From Desulfobacteraceae bacterium (GTDB lineage Bacteria > Desulfobacterota > Desulfobacteria > Desulfobacterales > Desulfosalsimonadaceae), in assembly GCA_003599885.1 (NCBI GenBank), contig QZKW01000021.1, positions 1 to 45,798 on the forward strand: a stretch of 45,798 bases of DNA, written 5' to 3'. The first letter of the stretch is position 1. Each line of letters starts with the position of its first letter. Position numbers and translations under genes: made by a program. A model generated the notes under the pieces. It ran no database searches. It saw nothing but the letters and a program-made list of their open reading frames with translations, and was not told where the DNA came from. Positions 33,340-43,205 of this stretch are shown here, one piece after another.

Positions 33340-35094
33340 TTAAATCAATGCAGGTTTCGCTTCGCCAAAAACATTTCGGAGAACATCACAAATTTCCTGC
33401 AACGTCGCATAAGTCTTGACGCAAGAGAGAATGTCCGGCATCAGATTGATCGATTCGTCAGCGGCGTTCTGTCTCAATTTTTTGAGGCTCTGTGCAACCA
33501 GACTGTTATCTCGATCATTTTTTAGACGTTGAAGACTTTCTTTTTGACGGTGCTCCGCGCTGGCCATCAAATCTGCCGAATACACTTCTTCAACGCTGCG
33601 GTTGACCTGAACATCTATTTCATCAGGGCCCATAAAACAATTGACGCCCACAACAAACTCTTCCTTGTTTTCAATTTTTTTCTGTTTTTCATAGGCACTT
33701 TTGGCGACGGCCTTTTGCATATATCCGTTTTCAATGGCAGCAACAACCCCACCCATTTGTTCGATTTTATCGAATTCCGCCTTTGCCTCGGATTCAATCT
33801 CATTCGTCATTGATTCCATAAAAAAGGATCCTGCCCAGGGGTCTAAAGTCTCACCTAACTTGGCCTCATATATTAGTACCCGCGTTCCGTCATAAACCAG
33901 CTGCTGGGCTTCCAGGCTGTGTCCCAACCCAAGCGGCTCGTCAAATGGAGGATATACACCCGGAAGACCTCCGGACATTCCGGCTGCCATAGCTCCGACA
34001 ACGGAACGGACAAGGTTATTCAGAGGTCTCTGCAACTGGGTACTGCTGCATCCTATGTGAGCTGTGGAAATCTGCCGGATCATCATGCTTTTTGGATTTT
34101 TTGCGGCGAAACGTTCTTTCAGCATGCGGGCCCACATTCTACGGGCAGCACGCTGGAAAGCAATTTCTTTGTAAAACTCCATGCTTCCGCCAAAGGCGTT
34201 AAAAGTAAATCGGGGGGCAAAAATATCAATATCAAGCCCCGCATCAACCCCTGCCTGAAGATAGGCGGCACCGATCACCATGCTAAAAGCAAGATCCTGA
34301 GCCCTTGTGGCCCCGGCTTCTCGCATATGATATCCGCCGATGCTGGTAACATTAAATTTCGGCATATATTTGGTACAAAAAGTAAGCGTGTCACGAAAAA
34401 GCCGCAAAGATGGCCCCGGAGGAAATATATAAGTACCCCGGCCAACAAACTCTTTTAAGATGTCATTTTGGGGCGTACCCCTTAGTTTGTTGATTGGAAT
34501 ACCGCGTTGCCCGGCCAATGCTGCGTACATGGCGATGATAACCGCCGCCGGCGCATTAATGGTAAAGTTTGATGCAATTTTGTCCAGATTCAGATCCCCG
34601 ATGTAGGGTTCGTAGATGATTTCAAAATCCCTAAGGGAATCTATCGCCACACCCACCCGACCGACCTCACCCTCTGCATGGGGATCATCCGAGTCATAAC
34701 CGCATTGTGTTGGCAGATCCATTGCTATGTTCGGAGCACCTTTACGTCCCAGTGAATGCATCCGGATCAGGTAATCCCGATAATCTTTAGCCGTCCCAAA
34801 ACCAGCATATTTTCCGGCACCGCTGGTGCCCCATTCAAACCGCGTTTCCGCCTTTGCCATCATTTCAGAAAAAGCCTGCCATTTAGGAATTGGATCATTT
34901 CCGGCGGTAAATGGGTATTGGCCGGGAAAGCCGACGTCTTCAAGAAAGCTAAAATTCTTTATATCCGCAGGCGTATAAAAACGTGTCGGACTATTTTTAA
35001 GGCCTAATTTATTCAGATGCGGCGAAATCACACCTTCCTGCCACTGTTGATGTGCCTGTCCTGTTTTTTCCTTATTCTCTTTGGTATCGTTCAT
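33340..35094 (-). CDS. Divergent large subunit of a B12-dependent acyl-CoA mutase
   Basis: A 584-residue TIM-barrel mutase subunit. Conserved parts include KYAGFGTA, DLPTQCGYDSDDPHAEGEVGRVGVAIDS, PQNDILKEFVGRGTYIFPP (208-226), GGYHMREAGAT (253-263) and DPWAGSFFMESMTNEIE. Two regions differ sharply from methylmalonyl-CoA mutase: the TMY..RPWT.RQ segment over the substrate is replaced by a longer stretch ending RFEWGTSGAGK (85-95), and the usual GGTQSLHTNSFDEA is replaced by SGGLPGVYPPFDEP (374-387). It lacks the B12 domain, supplied by 27554-27952. A substrate other than methylmalonyl-CoA is expected, possibly an alkyl- or aryl-succinyl-CoA. A GGGAGAT site precedes the ATG. Confidence 0.9.
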   Translation of the reverse strand: MNDTKENKEKTGQAHQQWQEGVISPHLNKLGLKNSPTRFYTPADIKNFSFLEDVGFPGQYPFTAGNDPIPKWQAFSEMMAKAETRFEWGTSGAGKYAGFGTAKDYRDYLIRMHSLGRKGAPNIAMDLPTQCGYDSDDPHAEGEVGRVGVAIDSLRDFEIIYEPYIGDLNLDKIASNFTINAPAAVIIAMYAALAGQRGIPINKLRGTPQNDILKEFVGRGTYIFPPGPSLRLFRDTLTFCTKYMPKFNVTSIGGYHMREAGATRAQDLAFSMVIGAAYLQAGVDAGLDIDIFAPRFTFNAFGGSMEFYKEIAFQRAARRMWARMLKERFAAKNPKSMMIRQISTAHIGCSSTQLQRPLNNLVRSVVGAMAAGMSGGLPGVYPPFDEPLGLGHSLEAQQLVYDGTRVLIYEAKLGETLDPWAGSFFMESMTNEIESEAKAEFDKIEQMGGVVAAIENGYMQKAVAKSAYEKQKKIENKEEFVVGVNCFMGPDEIDVQVNRSVEEVYSADLMASAEHRQKESLQRLKNDRDNSLVAQSLKKLRQNAADESINLMPDILSCVKTYATLQEICDVLRNVFGEAKPALI

Positions 35095-35209
35095 CGTGTG
35101 ATCTCCCTGTTCTTATCCAACATCTTGATATTCTATAATAAAATTTATATATTCATCCCAGATTCAGGCAAAACGTTATCAAACCCGAAGTGGCTGCCGA
35201 GAAAGCAGG

Positions 35210-36757
35210 CTATTCAGCCAGGTTGCCTATTTTTAGTTCCGCTTTTTTAATTTTCCCGGTTGAAGTCATCGGAAGGGCATCGATTATTTTAACATGAGCC
35301 GGAAATTTGTATTTAGCGATCTTTCCGTTAAGGAACTCATGGACTTCTTCCTTGGTAATGCTTTCACCCTTTACACATTCAATAAAGGCTTTCCCTGCCT
35401 CACCCCATCGATCATCAGACACTCCGACAATGGCCACATTTTCAATTTTCGGGTGATCGATCAGCACCTTTTCGATCTGTGCCGGATATACGTTCTCGCC
35501 ACCGCTACGATACATGTCCTTGGCCCTGTCAACGATATAAAAATAACCGTCTTCATCCATGTAGCCAAGATCGCCGGTGTGCAAAACGCCATCGACAATC
35601 GTCTCTCTTGTTTTTTCAGGCAGATTCCAATATCCTGTCATCACGGTGGGACCAGTGGCCACTATTTCTCCGATAACGCCTGGCGGAGTCCTTTCCCCGT
35701 GAAAGTCCTGAATCCAGATATCCGTAAAAAAGCCCGGCAAACCGATGGAGCCTTCTTTTTTTATAATGTCTTTTTTGGGTAGCATCATCATGGCGGAGTT
35801 TTCCGTCTGCCCAAAACCTTGCTGCATGAAGAGTCCCTTTTGGGCTAATTCTTCGAGCAGGCTGATGGGTGTCCTTTCACCGCCGCCCAACACATTTTTA
35901 ACACTGCTCACATCGATATTGTCGAGCGCCTTTGACTGCAGGATAAGGCGCCACATAGTGGTCAGGGCAAAAATCACCGTGGGTTTATATTTTTCGATAT
36001 CTTTGGCAAACTGTTCCGGCTCAAACCTGAGTCTCATAATAAATGATGCACCCCGGCACAAGACCGGTGTAGCAATGATAAACAGCCCGCCAGAATGGAA
36101 TAAAGGTAGCTGGGACAGGAAAATATCGTCCTCGGACATGTCTGTATACATCATGATCTGAAAAATTTTGAAATATGTCTGGCCGTGGGAAAGCACGGCT
36201 CCTTTTGGATTGCCGGTGACACCTGAAGTGTAAATAATGGCCAAAGGATCATCAATGTCGATGGCCATGTCAATCGTTGGTTCATCTGTTGATTTATCAT
36301 CAATTACATGATGATAATCACTCGCCCACTCCGGGCATTCCGGCAGCCCCGGGATACCAATTTTCAACCATAGGAACTTGTCTTCTTCCACCTGAACAGA
36401 AGACCGGATTGTCTCAACATTACCGGCAAACGCATCATGAAAGATAAGCAGGCGAGAACCGCAGTCATTGAGCTGATATTGAACTTCACCAGCCACCATA
36501 CGAACGTTCAACGGTACAAAAATAAGACCGATTTTAGCCGCAGCTAAATATATCGCCATAAATTCCGGGCAATTGGCCAAAAGCACTGAAATACGATCTC
36601 CTTTTTTAAGACCCTTTGACAGCAAATAATTGGCGACCCGATTGGTTTCCTCGTTTAGATGCCCATAGGTGATATTCTTGTCTTCAAAAATAAACGCTGT
36701 TTTGTCCGGTATAGCAATTGCCTGCTTGGCTGCGATTTTGCCGACATTCCACTTCAT
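35210..36757 (-). CDS. AMP-forming acyl-CoA ligase
   Basis: A 515-residue member of the ANL superfamily. The AMP-binding P-loop is IIYTSGVTGNPKGAVLSH; QGFGQTENSAMMM is the A5-type motif; GYWNLPEKTRE, HTGDLGYMDEDGYFYIVDRAKDMY and the C-terminal Lys in STGKIKKAEL complete it. It makes a CoA thioester from a carboxylic acid and ATP. It is the first gene of the mutase operon, behind a sigma-54-type element and the 37057 repeat, so it may activate the fumarate-addition product. Substrate specificity cannot be read from sequence. A GGAGG site precedes the ATG. Confidence 0.92.
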   Translation of the reverse strand: MKWNVGKIAAKQAIAIPDKTAFIFEDKNITYGHLNEETNRVANYLLSKGLKKGDRISVLLANCPEFMAIYLAAAKIGLIFVPLNVRMVAGEVQYQLNDCGSRLLIFHDAFAGNVETIRSSVQVEEDKFLWLKIGIPGLPECPEWASDYHHVIDDKSTDEPTIDMAIDIDDPLAIIYTSGVTGNPKGAVLSHGQTYFKIFQIMMYTDMSEDDIFLSQLPLFHSGGLFIIATPVLCRGASFIMRLRFEPEQFAKDIEKYKPTVIFALTTMWRLILQSKALDNIDVSSVKNVLGGGERTPISLLEELAQKGLFMQQGFGQTENSAMMMLPKKDIIKKEGSIGLPGFFTDIWIQDFHGERTPPGVIGEIVATGPTVMTGYWNLPEKTRETIVDGVLHTGDLGYMDEDGYFYIVDRAKDMYRSGGENVYPAQIEKVLIDHPKIENVAIVGVSDDRWGEAGKAFIECVKGESITKEEVHEFLNGKIAKYKFPAHVKIIDALPMTSTGKIKKAELKIGNLAE

Positions 36758-36892
36758 CCGGTACCTCCTTATTTTTTAATCTTAATTACAATGATCTACA
36801 TTTTCTCAACATAGGAACTCCATGCACTACCATTTGTGAATGCATCTGATCCCGGGAAAAAACGATGCCGACGATCCTGAAATATAAATCTA

Positions 36893-36908
36893 TACAAATA
36901 TTATGCCA
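36893..36908 (-). promoter_or_regulatory. Sigma-54-type promoter upstream of the acyl-CoA ligase gene
   Basis: The minus strand reads TGGCATAATATTTGTA: good -24 half, correct ten-base spacing, GT instead of GC at -12. It lies about 136 bases before the ligase ATG. The inverted repeat at 37057 lies 152 bases upstream, matching the activase promoter layout. Confidence 0.5.
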
Positions 36909-37056
36909 AAATTGGGAATACGCGGAAGAAACGGTTTAAGGAGGGATTAAATATTTAGACAGAGCATGGTCTTTAAACTGCCATGCCCGGAAATTTAAAT
37001 AAAAAAAATTTCTTTAAATTATTACAGATCATTCTTTGAAATATTAATTCAATTAA

Positions 37057-37097
37057 AAATCGGACATAATGGCATTTTTTGCAATCATGTCCGATTT
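37057..37097. promoter_or_regulatory. Candidate upstream activator site (copy C)
   Basis: AAATCGGACAT and ATGTCCGATTT are perfect inverted arms around a TGGCATTTTTTGCAATC core. The promoter-proximal TCGG begins 152 bases from the -24 element at 36908. The whole unit can also fold into an 18-bp near-perfect stem with a run of T on the minus strand, so it might act as a terminator for the PP-loop gene that ends 109 bases upstream. Confidence 0.5.
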
Positions 37098-37205
37098 AAG
37101 TTATTCCAAACAAATTTTTACAGTAGAAATTTAATCAATTCTCATAAAAAATTCGGACGACATCCTTGTGCGAGTCTTAAATCAAAGATGTAGATTCCGC
37201 TGATT

Positions 37206-38027
37206 TCATAATTTAATATCTATCAACTCTAATCCTTTTTCAATTGCTTGCTTAAAATACGTGCAGCACATCTCGACATAATCGTTGCATGATTGTCCAT
37301 CATATACCATCCATGGAAAAATACAGCTTGTCCACAGAACTGATGATGGAATCGTGCATTGTATTTGTCTTGACGGAATCTGATGCGTCTTCTCCTTTGT
37401 TTTATGATCCGGATGATCCGTGATCCCCGCTTCATAAAGCGTTTGGCATCTTTCCTCGGCAGGGATATGAAAGGCTGGCGAAGAAAAATTAATCCCATAC
37501 CGACTAAATATATCCCGGGCAATCACCTTGACGTCTTCAAGCTGCGATCCGTCATCCAATTGTTCAGTATTGCTGCCATCACAAACGTTTGAGATATTGT
37601 TTTCCTTACAAAATTTTATTGCTGCGATATCCATAGCAATTTTACATTGCAGGCATTCATTGGCCATAAACAGTTTGTGCATATTTTTCATATATGTTTC
37701 GCGGCCATTGCGCAGTCCATGCGCATCTTCCCACAAGGGACTTAGCTTCTGGCTAAGAACTGCCTGCTGGGCCTCTTGCTTCTCCTGGTGAGGCGTAATC
37801 ATCTGGTAAATATCTTCAATATCTATTATTTGATGATGAATTTTTGCTTTCGAAGGCGCTTTCTGCATCAGTCTGGTTACTGCATCTTGAAGATTCTCGG
37901 CTCGCCTCAGACCATGTCTTATAAAAGTAACAAGATAAATCTGATCATATTTTTGCAGCTGCAACCAGGCAACATATGTTGAATCCGTGCCCCCGGAAAA
38001 CATAACAGCTATTTTTTTAATTTTCAT
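37206..38027 (-). CDS. PP-loop ATPase-family enzyme, substrate unknown
   Basis: A 273-residue protein with an N-terminal PP-loop SGGTDS (11-16), as in QueC, ThiI and TtcA-type ATP pyrophosphatases that adenylate a carbonyl or nucleobase. Cysteine pairs follow: NECLQCKIAMD in the middle, NVCDGSNTEQLDD, and a cysteine-rich C-terminus (NDYVEMCCTYF). The cysteines could bind a metal or iron-sulfur cluster. It does not match QueC closely enough for me to assign that step. It lies between the ligase promoter region and the regulator gene on the same strand, and a weak sigma-54-like element is upstream. Confidence 0.75.
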   Translation of the reverse strand: MKIKKIAVMFSGGTDSTYVAWLQLQKYDQIYLVTFIRHGLRRAENLQDAVTRLMQKAPSKAKIHHQIIDIEDIYQMITPHQEKQEAQQAVLSQKLSPLWEDAHGLRNGRETYMKNMHKLFMANECLQCKIAMDIAAIKFCKENNISNVCDGSNTEQLDDGSQLEDVKVIARDIFSRYGINFSSPAFHIPAEERCQTLYEAGITDHPDHKTKEKTHQIPSRQIQCTIPSSVLWTSCIFPWMVYDGQSCNDYVEMCCTYFKQAIEKGLELIDIKL

Positions 38028-38477
38028 CCATCATCCTCCTTAAGCTGACCGTTGAATTAATGTTTCTAATGTTTAGCAAGCCTGATGGCATAATGAATAA
38101 ATTACATAACGCCATATCTTCTTCTTGCTTCTTTGTACTCTCCGCAAACTGCAATTAAATGATCGAACACTCAATAGGTTAGCAATACCATGCCATATTG
38201 ATAATACAAGAAGTATGCCATTATATGCAATAATGCCAAAGTGTAAGCAACTGGCAATGAGTCCTGGAGGGGGCGAATTCTTCGGCGGGGAGAGATGAAT
38301 CCAAATGTTAATCTGTTATGATTTTTTGTAAAATCTAATGGCGAAAAATATAAAATGCATGCTTTCTCAAGAAACAAAAAATAAGCCAAAATGGCTGTTT
38401 TTAACAATCAAAATAAATCCATATTAGCATACCGTTATTCAGGTTGACATGTGAAATAACTATATTCATACAATCTT
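38028..38477. other. Intergenic region upstream of the PP-loop gene
   Basis: AT-rich, with no gene that I can support. It contains several TGGCAT-like elements on the minus strand, one of them correctly spaced (38205-38220), and a short hairpin AGCCAAAATGGCT followed by TTTTT on the plus strand near 38384-38402. Confidence 0.45.
38205..38220 (-). promoter_or_regulatory. Weak sigma-54-like element upstream of the PP-loop gene
   Basis: TGGCATACTTCTTGTA on the minus strand has the right spacing, but GT rather than GC at -12. No convincing inverted repeat accompanies it. Confidence 0.3.
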
Positions 38478-39872
38478 TTAACGATATTCTTTCTTATCAA
38501 GATTATAAAGCCTCAATTTACGAAAAAGGGTACGCGTATTTATACCCGAGCACGTTACCACCTGATTAATCCGTCCATGATATCTTTCCATAGCCAGTTT
38601 GAGATAGTTTCGCTCAACTTCAACAATCTGATCCTTCAACGGCGGGAAAAGACTCGGGAGTGTAACGTTTATTATTTTTTCATCGCATGCCATTTCGGTG
38701 ATAAAAACTTTTCGAATTATTTTGTCTTGAGTCAATATGACTGTTCGCTCCATGACATTCGATAATTCTCGTACATTACCAGGCCATGAGTGACTGATGA
38801 GTTGAGTGACCGCTTCGGGATGAAGTGACATCGGATTCAGGCCCAACTGATGTGAAAAGATCTCTAAAAAATGACGAGCCAAAAGCGGGATGTCTTCTTT
38901 TCTTTCTCTCAGTGGGGGCAACTGAATTGGAACCACGTTAAGGCGGTAGAAAAGATCCCGTCGAAACCTTCCCTCTTGAACCAGCTGAATTAAATTTTCA
39001 TTGGTAGCCGCAATGATTCGGATATCGACCTCGATGACGGTCTCGCCACCAAGAGGCTGAAACGCTTTTTCCTGGATAAGTCTTAATAATTTTTTCTGAA
39101 CGGCAGACGATGCACTCGAAATTTCATCCAAAAAAATCGTTCCGCCATCGGCTTGCTTAAAACGACCTGCCCTGTCCGCAATGGCACCGGTAAATGCTCC
39201 CTTTTTATGGCCGAATAATTCTGATTCCAGCAGTGTTTCAGGAAGGGAACCACAATCAACAGTAACAATAGGACCGGAAGCTCGGGGGCTGTTATAATGT
39301 ATCGTTTTGGCGATTAGCTCCTTTCCGGTTCCTGTTTCACCTGAAATAAGGATGGACGTATCCAGAGGAGCAACTGATTCTATTAACTGAAATACAACAT
39401 TCATCGGCTCACTTTTTCCTACGATCTCATCCAGGCTGTATTTTTCCCCAAGTTCATTCTGTAGTTTTGAAATGGATTTTTTAAGTAATTTATTCTCTAC
39501 TTTCAAGGCAAGCCGCTCATCGGTTTTCTTTAAAATAGATTTTATCTTTAAAAAATCAAGCGGCTTACAAAGAAAATCGCAAACTCCGTCTTTCATGACT
39601 TCCACAGCGGCTTCAACCGTTGCAAAACCAGTAATAACTATTATCTCGATATCAGGATGACGCTTTCTGATAAGTTTGACCAATTCATTGCCCATGATGC
39701 CGGGCATTTTAAGGTCTGTTATTACCACATGAAAATCATTACTGGCCAGCAACTCCATACCGGAAGTTCCGTCAGGTGCCAAATGGACATCATACCCCCA
39801 TTTAGACAACCGCAATTTAAAAGTATGGCGAATTGAATCTTCGTCATCCACCACTAGAATTTTTAACTTCAT
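38478..39872 (-). CDS. NtrC-family sigma-54-dependent response regulator
   Basis: A 464-residue regulator. The receiver domain has the acidic pocket at Asp9-Asp10-Glu11 and the phosphoacceptor Asp53 (VVITDLKMPG). The AAA+ domain has Walker A GETGTGKE, GAFTGA (the sigma-54 contact loop), Walker B GGTIFLDE and RFRRDLFYRLNV. A Fis-type helix-turn-helix ends the protein (INQVVTCSGINTRTLFRKLRLY). It would hydrolyse ATP to open sigma-54 promoters. I start it at the ATG after AGGAGCTATAAGG, 13 bases past the kinase stop; the two are co-transcribed. It is the likely activator of the -24/-12 promoters in this window. Confidence 0.92.
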   Translation of the reverse strand: MKLKILVVDDEDSIRHTFKLRLSKWGYDVHLAPDGTSGMELLASNDFHVVITDLKMPGIMGNELVKLIRKRHPDIEIIVITGFATVEAAVEVMKDGVCDFLCKPLDFLKIKSILKKTDERLALKVENKLLKKSISKLQNELGEKYSLDEIVGKSEPMNVVFQLIESVAPLDTSILISGETGTGKELIAKTIHYNSPRASGPIVTVDCGSLPETLLESELFGHKKGAFTGAIADRAGRFKQADGGTIFLDEISSASSAVQKKLLRLIQEKAFQPLGGETVIEVDIRIIAATNENLIQLVQEGRFRRDLFYRLNVVPIQLPPLRERKEDIPLLARHFLEIFSHQLGLNPMSLHPEAVTQLISHSWPGNVRELSNVMERTVILTQDKIIRKVFITEMACDEKIINVTLPSLFPPLKDQIVEVERNYLKLAMERYHGRINQVVTCSGINTRTLFRKLRLYNLDKKEYR

Positions 39873-39885
39873 TACCTTATAGCTC

Positions 39886-42279
39886 CTATTGAGGAAGGGG
39901 GCTCTCATAAATATTTGACAATAATCTGAGTAGTTCTTTTGGCGAAAACGGTTTCTGTAGAACCGGGATGCGTGGGAAAACGGATGTAGTCTGTATCTCA
40001 AAGTCTGAGTAACCACTCATAAATATGACTTTTTTAACCAATTCCGGTCGTTTCTCCACCAAATATTGATAAAGTTCAACCCCGCCCATCACTGGCATCT
40101 TCAGGTCAAGCATAATTAGATCATAGGTTTTTTTCTTGAGTATCTCCATCGCCAATAATCCATTCAAGGCGGTATCCGCCTGGCAACCCAACTCCTTTAA
40201 ATATTTTGCAAGGTTTCTGCACAGAATTTTTTCGTCATCAACAATTAATACTTTTGAAGGCAGGCATGCTATACTATTAAGTTCATTTTTCTTTTTTGTC
40301 GATGCTTCATGTACTTTGGCCGAATGAATTTTAATAATAAATCGGGTGCCAGACGGCACATCCTGTGCCAAAGAGATGAAACCATTACACCTCTGAATTA
40401 CATTGTAATTGATTGATAGCCCCAGGCCGGTTCCCTTGCCTGGGGATTTAGTTGTAAAAAAAGGATCAAAAAGGTTTGGCTGGTTTTCTTCCGGGATACC
40501 AGGACCATTGTCTTCTATTTCCATGACAACCCATTCATCTTGATTCATTGTTCGAAAAATGATTTGGTCACCTATTCCGGATTCCTCAATTGCATCCACT
40601 GCATTTTGTAAAAAATTGACAACTACCTGTTGAATCTGAGTAGTATCCCCAATAATCGAATTAATTTCTTCGCATAAATCAAGGATTATCCGGATATTTT
40701 TTTTGTACACCTGATCTTTATACAAATTGACAATATATTTTATTATATCATTGAGACAGATGGAGGTGTGGTTCGAGCTTTGCGGATAGGCAAATCTTAG
40801 AAGGTTCCTTACAATCTGGCTCGCCCGCCCGGCGCCCTCAATAATAATCTTCAAGGCTCCATAAGCCTCGCTGTCATTTGCTTGGTCCTCTATAAGATGT
40901 TCGGCACATCCTAATATACTGGTCAGGGGATTATTCATCTCATGAGCGACGCCTGAAACAAAAAGCCCTAATGAATTCATTTTTTCGGCCAGGATTCGGG
41001 CACTCAGCAGATCAGATTCCAGTTTGATACGCTCGGTCACATCATTAACAACAACGACTTGTCCCATTGCATCAGATCCAGGGATTTTAATTGGCCCCAA
41101 CAACACTTCAAGACAATAAACAGCGTTGCTGTTGTTGCTTAAGATCATTCGCTTTTGGCCGAAAACAGCTTCGTTTTCAGATTGAGTCAAGTCCTTTCGC
41201 CAGAATTGATCAGCAGGATACATATGGAGACTGGAAAGGCTCTTGCCCACAACGTGGTCTTTCGTTATTCCGACTTTTTCAAAATATTGTTCCATCTTTG
41301 GATTTGCAAAAATTACATAACCGTTGTGATTAAGAAAAAGTACACCTGTGGGATTGGCATCGATAAGATTTTTATAAAACTGCTCTGTTGTTTCCAGTCT
41401 CTTTTTGATTTTAGAGACTTCTTCTTCGAGACGTTTCGTATATTCTTTTTCCCTTTTTAGTGTAAATTCCCTCAATTGAACTTGTTCTGAAATATCGGTA
41501 ATTTCCAGCGCCACAAAGGAGATTCGCCCTGATGAGTCCCGAATCGGGCTTGCATTGAAAAGAGATGGTCGGTCATCGTTCTGTTCGAATGAAAAATTAA
41601 TTTCAACAGAGCCTTTGATTCCAGCTCTGGCATCAAAAAGAACTCTCCGGAGCTTCTCTTGGTGATTTTTAAAACGTTTCAGCCGAGTCAAATCACAAAT
41701 ATATTTTCCCTGAATAGACTCTAAGTTTAATTGAAATGATGACAAAAAAGGCTGATTACAGGAAACAACCTTTCCGTCGGGCGTGCACTTGGCAACAAAA
41801 GATCCCATGGAATCGATCCATTGCTGCATTTCCCAGCGCTCATTTTCAAGCCTTGCCTGAAGCATCTTTATGTCTGAAATTATTTTTCCCTCCGGCACTA
41901 GAGCAATAATTTCTCCATTCTCATCCCGGATGGGTGTGATTGAAAAAATTGCCTGAATGACGCGACCATCCGGACCTTTGAGCGAATCTTCTATTATGGG
42001 AATTTCGCCATTACATGCTTTTTCTATCATTCTATCAGTCAGTCTTTTAGCCTCAAGCGAATGATTTCGCCAGGGAGAATCGCGGAATGAACGGCCTATA
42101 ACTTGCTTCAGCGTCTGCCCGGCAGCCTTAAGGGCCGATCGATTTGCAAAAAGCATCGTTCCATCCTTATCAATTACTCCAGCCATGGTATCGATCTGGT
42201 CGAAAGCAAAGGCGAGAATTCGTAACAATTTATCGGAAGCATGAGCTGTGCCAAAGGGTTTCTTTTGAGATGGGTTCAT
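39886..42279 (-). CDS. Soluble hybrid histidine kinase with PAS domains and receiver
   Basis: A 797-residue protein without membrane segments. Three PAS-like domains (about 20-135, 150-265, 300-420), with a coiled coil at 265-300, precede a HisKA box with His446 ([16 protein letters not shown]). The ATPase domain follows with Asn559 (NFLQNA), DNGPGIP (590-596) and GTGLGLS. A C-terminal receiver has Asp725 ([12 protein letters not shown]). The phosphorelay would end on the NtrC-type regulator encoded just downstream. Cytosolic PAS domains suggest sensing of an internal ligand or redox state. The start follows GGAAGGAAG; a frame extension of 15 codons is possible. Confidence 0.92.
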   Translation of the reverse strand: MNPSQKKPFGTAHASDKLLRILAFAFDQIDTMAGVIDKDGTMLFANRSALKAAGQTLKQVIGRSFRDSPWRNHSLEAKRLTDRMIEKACNGEIPIIEDSLKGPDGRVIQAIFSITPIRDENGEIIALVPEGKIISDIKMLQARLENERWEMQQWIDSMGSFVAKCTPDGKVVSCNQPFLSSFQLNLESIQGKYICDLTRLKRFKNHQEKLRRVLFDARAGIKGSVEINFSFEQNDDRPSLFNASPIRDSSGRISFVALEITDISEQVQLREFTLKREKEYTKRLEEEVSKIKKRLETTEQFYKNLIDANPTGVLFLNHNGYVIFANPKMEQYFEKVGITKDHVVGKSLSSLHMYPADQFWRKDLTQSENEAVFGQKRMILSNNSNAVYCLEVLLGPIKIPGSDAMGQVVVVNDVTERIKLESDLLSARILAEKMNSLGLFVSGVAHEMNNPLTSILGCAEHLIEDQANDSEAYGALKIIIEGAGRASQIVRNLLRFAYPQSSNHTSICLNDIIKYIVNLYKDQVYKKNIRIILDLCEEINSIIGDTTQIQQVVVNFLQNAVDAIEESGIGDQIIFRTMNQDEWVVMEIEDNGPGIPEENQPNLFDPFFTTKSPGKGTGLGLSINYNVIQRCNGFISLAQDVPSGTRFIIKIHSAKVHEASTKKKNELNSIACLPSKVLIVDDEKILCRNLAKYLKELGCQADTALNGLLAMEILKKKTYDLIMLDLKMPVMGGVELYQYLVEKRPELVKKVIFMSGYSDFEIQTTSVFPRIPVLQKPFSPKELLRLLSNIYESPLPQ

Positions 42280-42433
42280 GGTTCTTCCTTCCGGTTTTCT
42301 TTTTCCAACAAACGGACAGGTCACGGATTGGTTTGGATTTTTCTATTCATGTAATCCGATTCCAAGCATATTTCTTCCGTCAAATATAAAAATTATATCA
42401 TAATCCAGACATTGGATACAAGTATCATGATAG

Positions 42434-43205
42434 ACCCGTAAAACATTTCAATGTAATCAATGCCACCACCAGACATCAGTGACCGCCAATACGATTTTCC
42501 ACAAAACCCGCAGCAAACCATTAAGAGACTGGTTTTGGGCCATCTTTATTGTTGCCACGAGAACAACCGGATCTTCTGCCCGCCAGCTACAGCATGACCT
42601 GGATATTTCTTATCCCAATGCATGTAGCTGGTGCCACAAGATACGCAAGGCTATGTGCGATCGAGATACACGTTATTCATTAAGCGGTATGATCGAGTTT
42701 GATGATACCTAAATCGGCGGAAAAAATAAACCCGGTAAACGCGGCCGTGGCACCGGAGGCAAAACCGCCGTCATGGTAGCGGCTGAATCCAGACCAAAAG
42801 GCATTGGTCTATTGCATTGTTTCTGCCCAATGCTGTCAGCTCTGAACACGCCGCTCTGTTTCTGTCGCAAAAGGTTAAACAATCCGCAAGCATCACTTCA
42901 GATGGTTTTTCCAGCTATCAGTCAATTGCTGAGGATTTCAATATTGACTGTATCACGTTAAACCAAAACAGGCTTCTAAAGTCTTGCCCGACGTCGATCG
43001 GGCGATATCGCGCTTAAAGACATGGATCAGTGGTACTCATACGCATGTCTCCAGAAAACATTTAAACCAATATTTGTCTGAATTTTCATACGGTTTTAAC
43101 AGGCGTTTCAAGGGACGCCGTGAAAGAATTTTTGATCGATTAGCCACGACCTGTTGCATCAATAGAGCAACCACATACAGCCAATTAGTTGTTGGCTTAA
43201 CTTGA
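42434..43205 (+). pseudogene. Decayed IS1595-type (ISXO2-like) transposase
   Basis: The peptide begins in the zinc ribbon (TFQCNQCHHQTSV), continues with TANTIFHKTRSKPLRDWFWAIF, then EFDDT followed by an in-frame stop where Y-IGGK is expected (IGGKNKPGKRGRG continues). Two later frameshifts lead to SDGFSSYQSI and finally HTHVSRKHLNQYLSEFSYGFNRRF, the family C-terminus. The first CxxC pair and the N-terminus are missing. At least one stop, two frame changes and a 5' truncation make it inactive. It separates the kinase gene from the GC-richer right end. Confidence 0.85.

Noticed and set aside
37071-37082. GGCATTTTTTGC inside the 37057 repeat as a sigma-54 promoter
   Set aside because: Only eight bases separate GG from GC; ten are required.
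38181-38195. Second TGGCAT...TTGCT element before the PP-loop gene
   Set aside because: Spacing between GG and GC is nine bases, one too short for a sigma-54 promoter.
38171-38407. 78-codon minus-strand frame
   Set aside because: No ribosome-binding site or family resemblance, and it overlaps the AT-rich regulatory region.
38384-38415. TGGCTGTTTTTAACAATC resembling the core of the 2611 and 37057 repeats
   Set aside because: It lacks the TCGGACA/TGTCCGA arms and is better explained as a small AGCCA/TGGCT hairpin with a T tract.
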